A DNA stretch of 64,000 nt, taken from assembly GCF_002160765.1 (NCBI RefSeq), contig NZ_NFLF01000010.1, forward strand, positions 1 through 64,000. Reading direction: 5' to 3'. The notes beneath the pieces are model-generated. The model saw nothing but the letters and a program-made list of their open reading frames with translations. It was not told the origin of the DNA and searched no databases. Below are positions 37,031-46,533 of the stretch, in pieces. How positions within the stretch are numbered: position 1 is the first letter of the stretch; every line of letters begins with the position of its first letter. Made by a program: the position numbers and the translations under genes. Origin of the DNA: Lachnoclostridium sp. An138 (GTDB lineage: Bacteria > Bacillota > Clostridia > Lachnospirales > Lachnospiraceae).

Positions 37031-39142
37031 TTATACAATTCTCTTAAATTTCTTTTCTATCTCCTGCTTGGTCATGGAAATGATCGTGGGCCGTCCATGA
37101 GGACAGTTGTAGGGATTTTCAAGGGTAAGCAGCTCTTCAATGAGGGCCTGCGCTTCCGCCGTGCTCATACGCTGGTTTCCCTTGACCGCCGCCTTGCAGG
37201 ACATGGAAGCAATCTTATCCAGAACCATTTCTGTATTTTTCCCGTTGACGTATTCCAGACTGTCCAGAAGCTCCAGAAACAGGTCCTTTTCCGCCAGCCC
37301 GAACAGGTTGGCCGGAACCGCGCTGACCGCGTACTCTTTTCCGCCGAAGGGCTCAATCTCAAAGCCAAGCTCTGCGAAATACTCCCGGTACTCCTCAAGT
37401 TTCGCAGCCTCCTGCATGGACAGTGTCAAAATCAGCGGCGGGCTCACCATCTGAGAAGTGATTTCTTTCTTTGCCAGGTTTTTTACCGTGCGTTCATACA
37501 ACACCTTTTCGTGGGCCGCATGTTGATCTATCATATAAAATTTATCTTCAAACTGAACCAGCCAGTAGGTCTCAAAAAGCTGGCCGATGATGCGGATGTC
37601 TGATTTGGCCGCCGGATTCAGAAGGCGCTGCTCAAACAGATCCAGCTGCTCGGATTCCTTTATCCGGACCTCCTCCACAAGGGGCTTCTCCATCCCTGCC
37701 CCATAGCTTCCGCTCTCCCGGAGAACGCTGCCGTCAGAGGACCATTCCGCCGGCCGCTCTCCTGAAACCTGCTCTTCTTTTGGCTCTTCTTTTGACTGTT
37801 CTTTTGGCTCTTCTTCTGCCGGACAGTTCTCCGCCTGCTGATTCTTCTGCCGGAATTCCTCCGTGACTCTTTTCCTCATCTGAGCCATAAAATATTCCAG
37901 ATTGCGCTCCTGAGGCGCAGAACCGCTCTGTGCCGGAGATTCCTGAGCTACAGGAGCAGCCTGCGCCGGAGATTCCTGAAATGCGGAAGCGTTCTGCGCC
38001 GGAGATTCCTGAAATGCGGAAGCGTTCTGCGCCGGAGATTTCCGTGCTGTAAAGGCATCCTGCTCTAAAGCCATCCGCGTTCCGCCGGGCTGTATGCTCT
38101 TTTCCGTCTCTTCTTTCTCAGATTCTTCTGTCAGCTTCACTTCCGGAATCAGTTCCCGCTCCATCAGCCCCTGCCGCACCGTATCCCGGACGAAGCGGTA
38201 CAGCTCCTCCTGGTTGGAAAAACGCAGTTCCATCTTTGTGGGATGCACGTTCACATCCAGGAGCTTTCCGTCTATGGTAAAATGCAGGGCCGTAAAGGGG
38301 TATTTGTGCTGCATCATAAAAGTCCGGTAGCCTTCCTCGATGCCCCGGGCAATCACATTGCTGCGGATATAACGGCCGTTGATAAAATAATTCTCATAGC
38401 CTCTGTTCCCCCTGGAAATCACGGGTTTTCCGATATAGCCGCAGATGCGCACAGGCCCCTGGACCGCGTCAATCTCAGCCAGATTGGCGGCTACGTCGCG
38501 CCCGTAAATATGGTAAATCACATCCTTCAGATTGTGGTTTCCGGAGGTATGAAGCTTCGTCTGCCCGTTATTGATGAACTGGAAAGAGATATCGGGATGG
38601 GAAAGAGCGAGACGCTCCACCAGTTCGCTCACATAACCCGCTTCCGTCATGGGGGACTTCAGAAATTTCCGCCGTGCAGGCGTATTGTAGAAAAGACTGC
38701 GCACCAGAAAGGTCGTCCCGTCCGGAGCAGCCATCTCCTCCAGCTTTCTCTCCGTTCCGCCTTCAATCACATAGCGGACGCCCACATCGGCGTCCGCTGT
38801 CTTGGTAATCAGTTCTACCATGGCAATAGACGCGATACTGGACAGCGCCTCGCCCCGGAACCCCAGGGACGCCACATGAAACAGATCCTCCACTGCCCGG
38901 ATTTTGCTGGTGGAATGACGCAGAAAGGCTACAGCCACCTGATCCTGTTCAATGCCGCTTCCATTGTCCGTAACACGAATCAGGGAAGTACCCCCGTCCC
39001 GAATCTCTACGGTGACGGCTGTGGCGCCCGCGTCTATGGAATTTTCCACAAGCTCCTTGACCACGGAGGCCGGCCGCTCAATGACCTCGCCCGCCGCGAT
39101 CTGATCTATGGTCTTCTGATCCAGCACCTGTATTCTGCTCAT
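37031..39142 (-). CDS. mutL: DNA mismatch repair protein MutL
   Basis: MutL is a 703-residue GHKL ATPase (NSIDAGATAVTVEIRDGG, RVTDNGSGIE, RGEALSSIAS), followed by a long disordered Pro/Ala/Gln/Ser-rich linker (about 355-500). The C-terminal dimer domain contains the endonuclease motif DQHAAHEKVLYE, so this MutL should nick DNA itself, as in bacteria lacking MutH. A zinc-site-like CPHG in YNCPHGRPT lies near the end. It begins 4 bp after mutS. Confidence 0.96.
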   Translation of the reverse strand: MSRIQVLDQKTIDQIAAGEVIERPASVVKELVENSIDAGATAVTVEIRDGGTSLIRVTDNGSGIEQDQVAVAFLRHSTSKIRAVEDLFHVASLGFRGEALSSIASIAMVELITKTADADVGVRYVIEGGTERKLEEMAAPDGTTFLVRSLFYNTPARRKFLKSPMTEAGYVSELVERLALSHPDISFQFINNGQTKLHTSGNHNLKDVIYHIYGRDVAANLAEIDAVQGPVRICGYIGKPVISRGNRGYENYFINGRYIRSNVIARGIEEGYRTFMMQHKYPFTALHFTIDGKLLDVNVHPTKMELRFSNQEELYRFVRDTVRQGLMERELIPEVKLTEESEKEETEKSIQPGGTRMALEQDAFTARKSPAQNASAFQESPAQNASAFQESPAQAAPVAQESPAQSGSAPQERNLEYFMAQMRKRVTEEFRQKNQQAENCPAEEEPKEQSKEEPKEEQVSGERPAEWSSDGSVLRESGSYGAGMEKPLVEEVRIKESEQLDLFEQRLLNPAAKSDIRIIGQLFETYWLVQFEDKFYMIDQHAAHEKVLYERTVKNLAKKEITSQMVSPPLILTLSMQEAAKLEEYREYFAELGFEIEPFGGKEYAVSAVPANLFGLAEKDLFLELLDSLEYVNGKNTEMVLDKIASMSCKAAVKGNQRMSTAEAQALIEELLTLENPYNCPHGRPTIISMTKQEIEKKFKRIV
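37943..38045 (-). repeat. 33-bp tandem repeat in the MutL linker
   Basis: A 33-bp unit (CTGAAATGCGGAAGC... on the plus strand) occurs twice exactly, with two more diverged copies beside it. It encodes repeats of ESPAQNASAFQ in the disordered linker. The unit length keeps the frame. Confidence 0.8.
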
Positions 39143-39146
39143 CCGA

Positions 39147-41759
39147 TCACCACCTGTTCTTTATCTTGTTCTGCAGCCGGTAGATAGTATTCAGAGCTTC
39201 CAGCGGCGTCATGTTCCCCAGATCCATATCCCGGATTTCTGTGATAATATCATCGTCCTTTACCGTATCAAAAAGAGAAATCTGATCCACGTCCATATCC
39301 GGCTCTGTCTCTATGGGAACCGCCTTCGGCTTTACCGAAATATCTGCGGCGCTCAGCTCTTCCACCAGCTCCTTGGCCCGCTGAATCACCGGATCGGGAA
39401 CGCCGGCCAGCTTCGCCACCTGAATGCCGTAGCTCTTGTCAGCCCCTCCCCGGATGATCTTCCTTAAGAATACGATATCGTCGCCCTTTTCCTTCACGGC
39501 GATGCAGTAATTCTTCACGCCGGGAAGCGAACCTTCCAGCTCCGTAAGTTCATGATAATGGGTGGCAAACAGTGTCTTCGCGCCCAGAATTTTCGGATTG
39601 CTGATATATTCAATCACGGCCCAGGCGATGGCCAGACCATCAAAGGTGCTGGTCCCCCGGCCGATCTCGTCGAGAATCAGAAGACTGGCAGGCGTGGCAT
39701 TCCGCAGAATATTTGCCACCTCAGTCATTTCCACCATGAAGGTGCTCTGTCCGGAAGCCAGATCATCGGAAGCGCCCACTCTGGTAAAGATGCGGTCCAC
39801 AATGCCGATCTTTGCCTTTTCCGCCGGCACAAAGCTTCCCACCTGGGCCATCAGCACAATCAGAGCTGTCTGGCGCATATAGGTTGACTTTCCCGCCATG
39901 TTCGGCCCTGTGATGACGGAAATCCGGTTCTGGGTGTTATCCAGCAGGGTGTCGTTGGGGATAAACATATCGTTTTCGATCATCTGCTCCACCACCGGAT
40001 GACGGCCGCCCTTGATCTCAATGATGCCTTTTTCATTCATGACAGGACGCACATAATGATTCCGCTCCGCCACATAGGCCAGAGAAGCAAATACATCCAC
40101 CATGGCTACGGCCTTGGCCGTGCGCTGAATCCGCAGAACCTGGGAGGCAATCTTTTCCCGCAGCTCACAGAACAGGCCATACTCCAGGGAAGTCACCTTG
40201 TCCTCGGCTCCGAGAATCGTATCCTCCAGCTCTTTGAGCTCCGGCGTGATATAACGCTCCGCGTTTGTAAGGGTCTGCTTGCGCATCCAGGTGTCCGGCA
40301 CCATATCTTTGTAGGAATTGGTCACTTCCAGATAGTAGCCGAACACTTTATTGTATTTGATCTTCAGATTTTTGATGCCTGTTTTTTCCCGCTCCTCGGC
40401 TTCCAGCTTCGCAAGCCAGCTCTTTCCTTCCGTCTTCGCCTTCCGGTAGCGGTCCACATCCTCATGATAGCCGTCCCGGATGATATCACCGTCCCGGATA
40501 GAGATAGGCGGATCGTCCTGAATGGCCGCGGCAATCATGGACTGAATGTCTGAAAGCACATCCAGATCCTCCCGCAGCTCGCACAGAAGCGGCGAATGAA
40601 ATTCTCCAAGCAGCGTATGGATATGAGGCAGCATCTCCAGAGAGGTTCGAAAGGCAATCAGGTCTCTCGGGTTGGCCGTCTGATAACTGATCCGCCCGAT
40701 GAGACGCTCCAGGTCGTAAATGGGATTCAGATACTCTCTGAGTTCCTCCCGGGTAATCACATGGTCATTCAGCTCCGCAATCGCTTCATGGCGCTTTTCG
40801 ATCTCCGCCCGGTCAATCAGGGGCTGTTCCACCATGCCCCGCAGGGTACGGGCTCCCATGGCCGTCTTCGTCTTATCCAGAACCCAGAGCAGAGAGCCCC
40901 GCTTCTGTTTCTCACGCAGAGTCTCCGTAAGCTCCAGATTTCTCCGGCTGGAGCTGTCAATGATCATGAATTTGCCGATGGTGTAGGGCTGCAGATGGGT
41001 CAGATGAGACAGGGTGGTCTTCTGGGTCTCATAGAGGTATTTCAGAAGCGCTCCCGCCGCAATGGTGCCGCAGCTCAAATCATGAAGCCCCAGTCCTGCC
41101 AGATTCGACACCCGAAAATGCTCCATCAGGGTATTGCGGCACAGCTCATCGTCGAAATACCAGCTTTCCAGCGGATACACCGCGATGCCAAGCCGGAATT
41201 TCAGATCCTCCAGATCCACGCCGCTCATGGAGAAAGCCTCATTGCAGACAATCTCCGCAGGAGCAAATTTATTGATCTCATCCAGAAGCTTTCTCTCGGA
41301 ATCCACTTCCGTAACCAGATAATCTCCTGTGGTAATATCTGCCGTGGAAATTCCATAGCGATCCGAGAGATAGACAATGCACATCAGATAATTATTCTTT
41401 GTCTCATCTGCCGCAGACAGGTTCGTGCCGGGGGTGACAATCCGCACCACATCCCGGGCCACCAGTCCCTTGGCTTCCTTCGGGTCCTCCATCTGCTCGC
41501 AGATAGCCACCTTGTAGCCTTTGGAAACCAGCCGGTTTAAATACCCCTCTACAGCATGATAAGGAACGCCACACATGGGTGCGCGTTCCTCTAATCCACA
41601 GCTTTTTCCTGTTAATGTCAGTTCCAGTTCCTTGGATACAAGCTTTGCATCCTCAAAGAACATTTCATAAAAATCGCCCAGGCGATAAAATAAGATACAG
41701 TCCTTGTATTGTTCCTTCGTCTTCAGGTACTGCTGCATCATGGGTGTAAGTTCCGCCAT
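39147..41759 (-). CDS. mutS: DNA mismatch repair protein MutS
   Basis: This is the mismatch-recognition ATPase. The 870 residues begin AELTPMMQQYLKTKEQYKDCILFYRLGDFYEMFFEDA, including the mismatch-probing Phe-x-Glu (FYEMF). They contain Walker A GPNMAGKST, the LDEIGRGTSTFDGLAIAWAV block and FATHYHELTELE. The gene lies between pyk and mutL and shares their transcript. Confidence 0.97.
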   Translation of the reverse strand: MAELTPMMQQYLKTKEQYKDCILFYRLGDFYEMFFEDAKLVSKELELTLTGKSCGLEERAPMCGVPYHAVEGYLNRLVSKGYKVAICEQMEDPKEAKGLVARDVVRIVTPGTNLSAADETKNNYLMCIVYLSDRYGISTADITTGDYLVTEVDSERKLLDEINKFAPAEIVCNEAFSMSGVDLEDLKFRLGIAVYPLESWYFDDELCRNTLMEHFRVSNLAGLGLHDLSCGTIAAGALLKYLYETQKTTLSHLTHLQPYTIGKFMIIDSSSRRNLELTETLREKQKRGSLLWVLDKTKTAMGARTLRGMVEQPLIDRAEIEKRHEAIAELNDHVITREELREYLNPIYDLERLIGRISYQTANPRDLIAFRTSLEMLPHIHTLLGEFHSPLLCELREDLDVLSDIQSMIAAAIQDDPPISIRDGDIIRDGYHEDVDRYRKAKTEGKSWLAKLEAEEREKTGIKNLKIKYNKVFGYYLEVTNSYKDMVPDTWMRKQTLTNAERYITPELKELEDTILGAEDKVTSLEYGLFCELREKIASQVLRIQRTAKAVAMVDVFASLAYVAERNHYVRPVMNEKGIIEIKGGRHPVVEQMIENDMFIPNDTLLDNTQNRISVITGPNMAGKSTYMRQTALIVLMAQVGSFVPAEKAKIGIVDRIFTRVGASDDLASGQSTFMVEMTEVANILRNATPASLLILDEIGRGTSTFDGLAIAWAVIEYISNPKILGAKTLFATHYHELTELEGSLPGVKNYCIAVKEKGDDIVFLRKIIRGGADKSYGIQVAKLAGVPDPVIQRAKELVEELSAADISVKPKAVPIETEPDMDVDQISLFDTVKDDDIITEIRDMDLGNMTPLEALNTIYRLQNKIKNRW

Positions 41760-41796
41760 GAATTTTCCTTCCTTCCGGTACTCTGCCGTATCAGCC

Positions 41797-43545
41797 TCAG
41801 CTGTTGCTGGATACGGTTCCTGTCTCTGCGTCCACCATCACGACCGCGCCGCTCTTCAAGATGTCTGTCGCGTTAGCCGCGCCGACAATCACCGGAATAT
41901 CAAGGGTAAGGCCCACAATAGCAGCATGGGAATTGTCTCCCTTCTGCTCGACCACAAGACCGGAAGCCGCCCTCATCTGAGCCAGCATCTCATTGTTTGT
42001 CTCAGGAGCCACAATCACATCTCCCGCGTGGAAATTCTTTTTCAGCTCCTCTGCGTCCTTTACCACACAGAGAGAACCGCAGACCTTTTTCTTTGTAATA
42101 CCGTTTCCGGTGACAAGTATCCTGCCCGCCACCTGAACCTTAATGAGATTCGTCGTACCAGTCACGCCCAGCGGCACGCCTGCCGTCAAAACGGTCAGAT
42201 CTCCTCTGGATACGAGTCCCGCGCGCTCTGCGGCCTCCACAGCCCGGCTGAACAGGACCTCCGCCTCCTCTTCCTTTTCAAGGAGAAGCGGCTGTACGCC
42301 CCAGTAAAGATTCAGCTGCCGGCAGACATAATCATCCATACAGCATCCGATAATCAGACAGCCCGGATGATGCTTGGACACCATACCCACAGTCCGTCCG
42401 GACTTGGTAACCGTAATAATCGCCGCCGCGTGCAGATCCACGGCCGTCGTACAGGTCGCATGGGATACCGCGTTGGTAATGTCCGGGCGGTCCATAATCG
42501 TGCGTCTCTTAAAGCGCGCGTCGTAATCAATATCGGCTTCCGTACGAACGGCAATCTTCACCATCGTTTTTAATGCTTCTACCGGATACTGGCCATTGGC
42601 CGTCTCGCCGGAAAGCATGATAGCGCTGGTTCCCTGATAAATGGCATTTGCCACGTCAGTCGTCTCCGCGCGGGTCGGCCGGGGATTCTTGATCATGGAA
42701 TCCAGCATCTGAGTCGCTGTAATCACCGGTTTGCCTGTCTCAAAAATCTTCTGGATCAGTTTCTTCTGAATGACCGGAACATCCTCCAGAGGAATCTCCA
42801 CACCCATATCTCCACGGGCGATCATGATTCCGTCAGACACTCTGAGAATATCATCGATATTCTCTACACCCTGCAGGTTCTCAATCTTGGCAATGATTTT
42901 GATATGCTCGCAGTTCTTCTTCTCCAGTATCTTCCGGATCTCAAGAATATCGTCCGCCGTTCTCGTAAAGGAAGCCGCAATGTAATCGAAGCCCTCTTCA
43001 ATGGCAAAAATAATATCGTCATAATCCTTCTGGCTGATAAACGGCATACTTAAGCTCACGCCCGGCACGTTAATTCCCTTCTTATTGGAAATCACTCCGC
43101 CATTCTCAACCACACAGAAAATCTCTTTTTCTGTCACCTTGCTGACCTTCATTCCGATCAGACCATCATCGATCAGAATCGAGTCTCCCGGCTTTACATC
43201 CTTTACCAGGTCTTTATAGGAAATGGACACCATGCCCTCGTTTCCAGTGATATCTTCCGTAGTCAGTACGAAACTCTGGCCTTTCTTCAGCTCAACCTTT
43301 CCATTTTCCAGATCTCCGGTCCGGATCTCAGGTCCCTTTGTATCCAGCAGAAGAGCTACCGGAAGATCCAGCTCCTCCCGCACCTTTTTCACCAGATCTG
43401 CTTTTCCCTTCTGCTCCTCATGGCTTCCATGGGAAAAATTCAGTCTCGCCACGTTCATACCGGCCAGCATCAGCTCCCGAATCACCTGCTCGCTGTCAGA
43501 GGCAGGCCCTAATGTACAGATAATCTTTGTCTTTCTCATCTTCAT
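41797..43545 (-). CDS. pyk: Pyruvate kinase with C-terminal PEP-utiliser domain
   Basis: The enzyme makes pyruvate and ATP from PEP. I start it at MKMRKTKIICTLGPAS (582 residues). GGAG lies about 10 nt upstream and a promoter about 70 nt upstream, whereas the longer frame starts before that promoter ends. Motifs include MNVARLNFSHGS, IIAKIENLQGVENID, IARGDMGVEIP and TATQMLDSMIKNPRPTRAE. Residues about 480-582 are the extra PEP-utiliser domain (GDNSHAAIVGL) found in Bacillus-type enzymes. It heads the mutS-mutL transcript. Confidence 0.95.
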   Translation of the reverse strand: MKMRKTKIICTLGPASDSEQVIRELMLAGMNVARLNFSHGSHEEQKGKADLVKKVREELDLPVALLLDTKGPEIRTGDLENGKVELKKGQSFVLTTEDITGNEGMVSISYKDLVKDVKPGDSILIDDGLIGMKVSKVTEKEIFCVVENGGVISNKKGINVPGVSLSMPFISQKDYDDIIFAIEEGFDYIAASFTRTADDILEIRKILEKKNCEHIKIIAKIENLQGVENIDDILRVSDGIMIARGDMGVEIPLEDVPVIQKKLIQKIFETGKPVITATQMLDSMIKNPRPTRAETTDVANAIYQGTSAIMLSGETANGQYPVEALKTMVKIAVRTEADIDYDARFKRRTIMDRPDITNAVSHATCTTAVDLHAAAIITVTKSGRTVGMVSKHHPGCLIIGCCMDDYVCRQLNLYWGVQPLLLEKEEEAEVLFSRAVEAAERAGLVSRGDLTVLTAGVPLGVTGTTNLIKVQVAGRILVTGNGITKKKVCGSLCVVKDAEELKKNFHAGDVIVAPETNNEMLAQMRAASGLVVEQKGDNSHAAIVGLTLDIPVIVGAANATDILKSGAVVMVDAETGTVSSNS

Positions 43546-43614
43546 ACGATTTTCACTCCACTCGTTTTTGCTTTTTGAGCTATTTTCTATTTCTTCTTTC
43601 TTCATTACCCGCCC

Positions 43615-43644
43615 ATTATAGCATTGCGAAAAGTCGTAAGTCAA
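43615..43644 (-). promoter_or_regulatory. Promoter of pyk-mutS-mutL
   Basis: TTGACT (43639-43644), an 18-nt spacer and TATAAT (43615-43620) on the minus strand, about 70 nt before the chosen pyk start. Confidence 0.7.
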
Positions 43645-43671
43645 GGATGAGCAGGAGTATGTACAAAGAAT

Positions 43672-44940
43672 TTACACAAGCCCTTTGATGATATCGAAGC
43701 AGTCAAAGGTCGCAAAATAATCCTTCGGCGTCTCTGCCCGGCGGATAAGCTGCACGCTTCCGTCCTCTTTTAAAAGAAGCTCTGCGGACTTCAGCTTACC
43801 GTTATAATTGTAGCCCATGGCATATCCGTGAGCTCCCGTATCATGAATCACCAGCAAATCACCCTTATCAATCTTCGGAAGCTGCCGGTCAATGGCAAAT
43901 TTATCGTTATTTTCGCACAGGGAGCCTGTCACATCATAAGTATGGTCACAGGGCGCGTCTTCTTTTCCCATGACCGTAATGTGATGGTATGCCCCATACA
44001 TAGCCGGACGCATCAGATTCACCGCGCAGGCATCCACGCCAACATACTCCTTATAGGTATGCTTTTCATGGATTGCCTTTGTCACCAGACAGCCATAAGG
44101 TCCCAGCATAAATCGGCCCAGCTCCGTATAGATCGCCACATCTCCCATGCCGGCCGGAACAAGCACTTCCTCATAGACCTTCCGCACGCCCTCGCCGATG
44201 GCGCGGATGTCATTGGGCTCCTGATCCGGGCGATAGGGAATTCCGATTCCGCCGGAAAGATTGATAAAGCGGATGTCAGCTCCCGTCTCCTTCTTCAGCC
44301 TGACTGCCAGCTCAAAGAGCACCTTCGCCAGCATCGGATAATATTCATTGGTCACGGTATTGCTGGCCAGAAACGCGTGAAGACCGAAATGCTTCGCGCC
44401 TTTCTGCTGCAGAACCCGGTAAGCGTCGAAAAGCTGTTCTGTGGTCATACCGTATTTGGCGTCGCCGGGATTGTCCATAATATCATTGCTGATCTGAAAT
44501 ACCCCGCCTGGATTGAAACGGCAGCTGATGGTCTCCGGAATATAGCCGATGGTTTTCTCCAGGAAATCGATATGCGTATAATCATCCAGATTGATAATCG
44601 CTCCGATTTTCGCCGCATAGGCAAATTCCTCCGCCGGCGTATCATTGGAAGAAAACATGATATCCTCTCCCTTTATGCCAAGAGCCTCTGAAAGCATCAG
44701 CTCTGTCATGGAAGAGCAGTCGCAGCCGCAGCCGTACTCTCTTAAAATATTGATCAGAAACGGATTCGGCGTAGCCTTTACCGCAAAATACTCCTTATAA
44801 CCCGGATTCCAGGCAAAAGCTTCCTTCAGGGCCTTTGCGTTTTCCCGGATTCCCTTTTCATCATAAAGATAAAAGGGCGTCGGATAAGTCTTCGTAATCT
44901 CCTGCAGCTGTTCCAGCGTCACAAACGGTTTTTTCTTCAT
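43672..44940 (-). CDS. lysA: Diaminopimelate decarboxylase
   Basis: This is a PLP-dependent fold-III decarboxylase making lysine from meso-diaminopimelate. The 422 residues carry the PLP Lys (K55) in EYFAVKATPNP, NLSGGIGIPYRPDQ, and the second-subunit active-site Cys in TGSLCENNDKFA. Divergence to a LysR gene supports lysA over the related carboxynorspermidine decarboxylase, but the two cannot be fully separated by eye. AAGGAGCG lies before the ATG. Confidence 0.88.
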   Translation of the reverse strand: MKKKPFVTLEQLQEITKTYPTPFYLYDEKGIRENAKALKEAFAWNPGYKEYFAVKATPNPFLINILREYGCGCDCSSMTELMLSEALGIKGEDIMFSSNDTPAEEFAYAAKIGAIINLDDYTHIDFLEKTIGYIPETISCRFNPGGVFQISNDIMDNPGDAKYGMTTEQLFDAYRVLQQKGAKHFGLHAFLASNTVTNEYYPMLAKVLFELAVRLKKETGADIRFINLSGGIGIPYRPDQEPNDIRAIGEGVRKVYEEVLVPAGMGDVAIYTELGRFMLGPYGCLVTKAIHEKHTYKEYVGVDACAVNLMRPAMYGAYHHITVMGKEDAPCDHTYDVTGSLCENNDKFAIDRQLPKIDKGDLLVIHDTGAHGYAMGYNYNGKLKSAELLLKEDGSVQLIRRAETPKDYFATFDCFDIIKGLV

Positions 44941-45058
44941 CCTATTTCGCTCCTTGTATATTACATTTACGGCCTGACCAGGTTGTGGCCCGCAGTCCGG
45001 GCAGACAGGCCGCAGTCTTCGTCAAATTTTTTCCTTGACTATTATAACCATATTTTTT

Positions 45059-45079
45059 ATTATTTGTATAACGAATAAT
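45059..45079. promoter_or_regulatory. Candidate LysR operator between lysA and its regulator
   Basis: ATTATT (45059-45064) and AATAAT (45074-45079) form an inverted repeat around GTATAAC, with several T-N11-A registers, in the AT-rich gap between the divergent genes. Confidence 0.45.
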
Positions 45080-45209
45080 TTTGATTAAAATAATCGATAT
45101 TTATGATTATAAGACAAAAACAGGCGGCAGGCCGCTCAGAAAGGAAAACCACTGCGGATAGGCTGCTTTTTCAATTCTCTCAGATGGAAACAGGAGGTAC
45201 CGGCACAAT

Positions 45210-46049
45210 ATGGATACTCAGACACTGAAAACTTTTCTGACTCTTGCTAATGTGAAAAACTTCACACAGACGGCCCGTCTCATGTACATCGCCCAGTCTA
45301 CGGTAACCAACCGCATCGCGGAGCTGGAAAAGGAGGTCGGAAAACCTTTATTTGTACGAAGCAAGAAAAATATTTCCCTGACCCGGGAAGGGGTCGTCTT
45401 TCTCGATTACGCAAGGCGTATCCTGGACCTGGAAGAACTGTCCATAAAGGAACTGAATTCGCCTGCTTTTTCCCGGACGCCCCTGCGCGTCGGCACCACC
45501 AGCACCATTTACGAATGCTATCTGGCTCCGGTTCTCCAGAATATGCTGCAGAAGGAAAACGGTTATGCCATCAACCTTGTCATCAGTCATTCTGTCAATC
45601 TTCTTCAGTCCCTGCAGGATGGGCTTTTTGATCTGGTCTTCACTTATGAGCCCCTTCAAAAAACCGGATACCACTGCCATCTTTTCCGAACAGACCGTCT
45701 GCTCCTCGTAGCCCTGCCCGAAAGCGTCCGCCAGCGTCCTGCGGTCCGCAAGGAAGAGCTTCCGTCCCTCAACTACCTGTTCTGCAATTTTGCGCTTCAG
45801 GAGGTGGGACAGTTTATCCGTGAACTTTTCCCGCCCCTGTACCAGTTCTCTTTTGAGATCGACAACAGCACCAAACTGATTGACTATCTTCTGAAAGGCA
45901 TTGGCTGCAGCTTTCTTCCGGACGGTCTGGTACAGCCTTATCTGGAAAATGGTTCCCTGGCATCCATAGACCTCCTTGATTTTGAGGCTCCCCGCATCAA
46001 CTGCTACGAATGTTTCCCAGAAGGACGGGAGCCCGCAATTCTGCTGTAG
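45210..46049 (+). CDS. LysR-family regulator, divergent from lysA
   Basis: This 279-residue LysR-type regulator has a helix-turn-helix at residues 1-60 (NFTQTARLMYIAQSTVTNRIAELE) and a substrate-binding domain from about 88. GGAGG precedes the ATG. Its place fits control of lysA by diaminopimelate, as for LysR of enterics, though that is inferred from position. A perfect 11-bp hairpin (GACGGGAGCCC, 46024-46059) spans the stop codon and may end the transcript, although no T run follows. Confidence 0.87.
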   Translation: MDTQTLKTFLTLANVKNFTQTARLMYIAQSTVTNRIAELEKEVGKPLFVRSKKNISLTREGVVFLDYARRILDLEELSIKELNSPAFSRTPLRVGTTSTIYECYLAPVLQNMLQKENGYAINLVISHSVNLLQSLQDGLFDLVFTYEPLQKTGYHCHLFRTDRLLLVALPESVRQRPAVRKEELPSLNYLFCNFALQEVGQFIRELFPPLYQFSFEIDNSTKLIDYLLKGIGCSFLPDGLVQPYLENGSLASIDLLDFEAPRINCYECFPEGREPAILL

Positions 46050-46083
46050 GGCTCCCGTCTGACTGCTTTGCTGTCTCAGGGTA

Positions 46084-46533
46084 TTATTTGCTGCAGCCGC
46101 AGGCTCCGCCGTTTGTATCAAATGCCGGGTTGAAGGCATAGAAATTGTTGGAATTCAGCTTATCCTGAACAATCCGGAGCGCTTCGCCGAACCGCTGAAA
46201 ATGCACGATCTCCCTGGCCCGCAGGAAGCGTATCGCGTCCGCCACATCAGGAGAATCTGCGCAGAGCCGCAAGATGTTATCGTAGGTGAGCCGGGCTTTC
46301 TGCTCTGCAGCCATATCTTCATTCAAATCCGCAATGGGGTCTCCCACGGACTGAAACATAGCGGCTGTAAACGGCGTACCCGAGGCCGCCTGGGGCCAGA
46401 GAGCCAGCGTGTGATCCACGTAATAATCATCGAAGCCGCTGGCCTTCAGCTCTTCCATGGTCATACTGCGGGTAAGCTGGTGGACGATGGTTGCAATCAT
46501 TTCAAAATGGCCCAGCTCATAAGAGCCGGGGTG
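46084..46533 (-). pseudogene. cotJC: CotJC-type manganese catalase, 3' part interrupted by the prophage
   Basis: The 138 residues from the first ATG (46500) match the C-terminal three quarters of spore-coat manganese catalases: MIATIVHQLTR, GFDDYYVDHTLALWP, ADLNEDMAAEQKARLTYDNIL and FLRAREIVHFQRFGEALR, with later metal ligands Glu and His. In the same frame upstream the sequence still reads SYELGHFEM, which holds another expected metal-binding E-x-x-H. It then hits a TAA at 46534-46536 that is the stop of the first prophage gene. The N-terminal ~50 residues are missing, so the gene is inactive as it stands. Confidence 0.8.
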
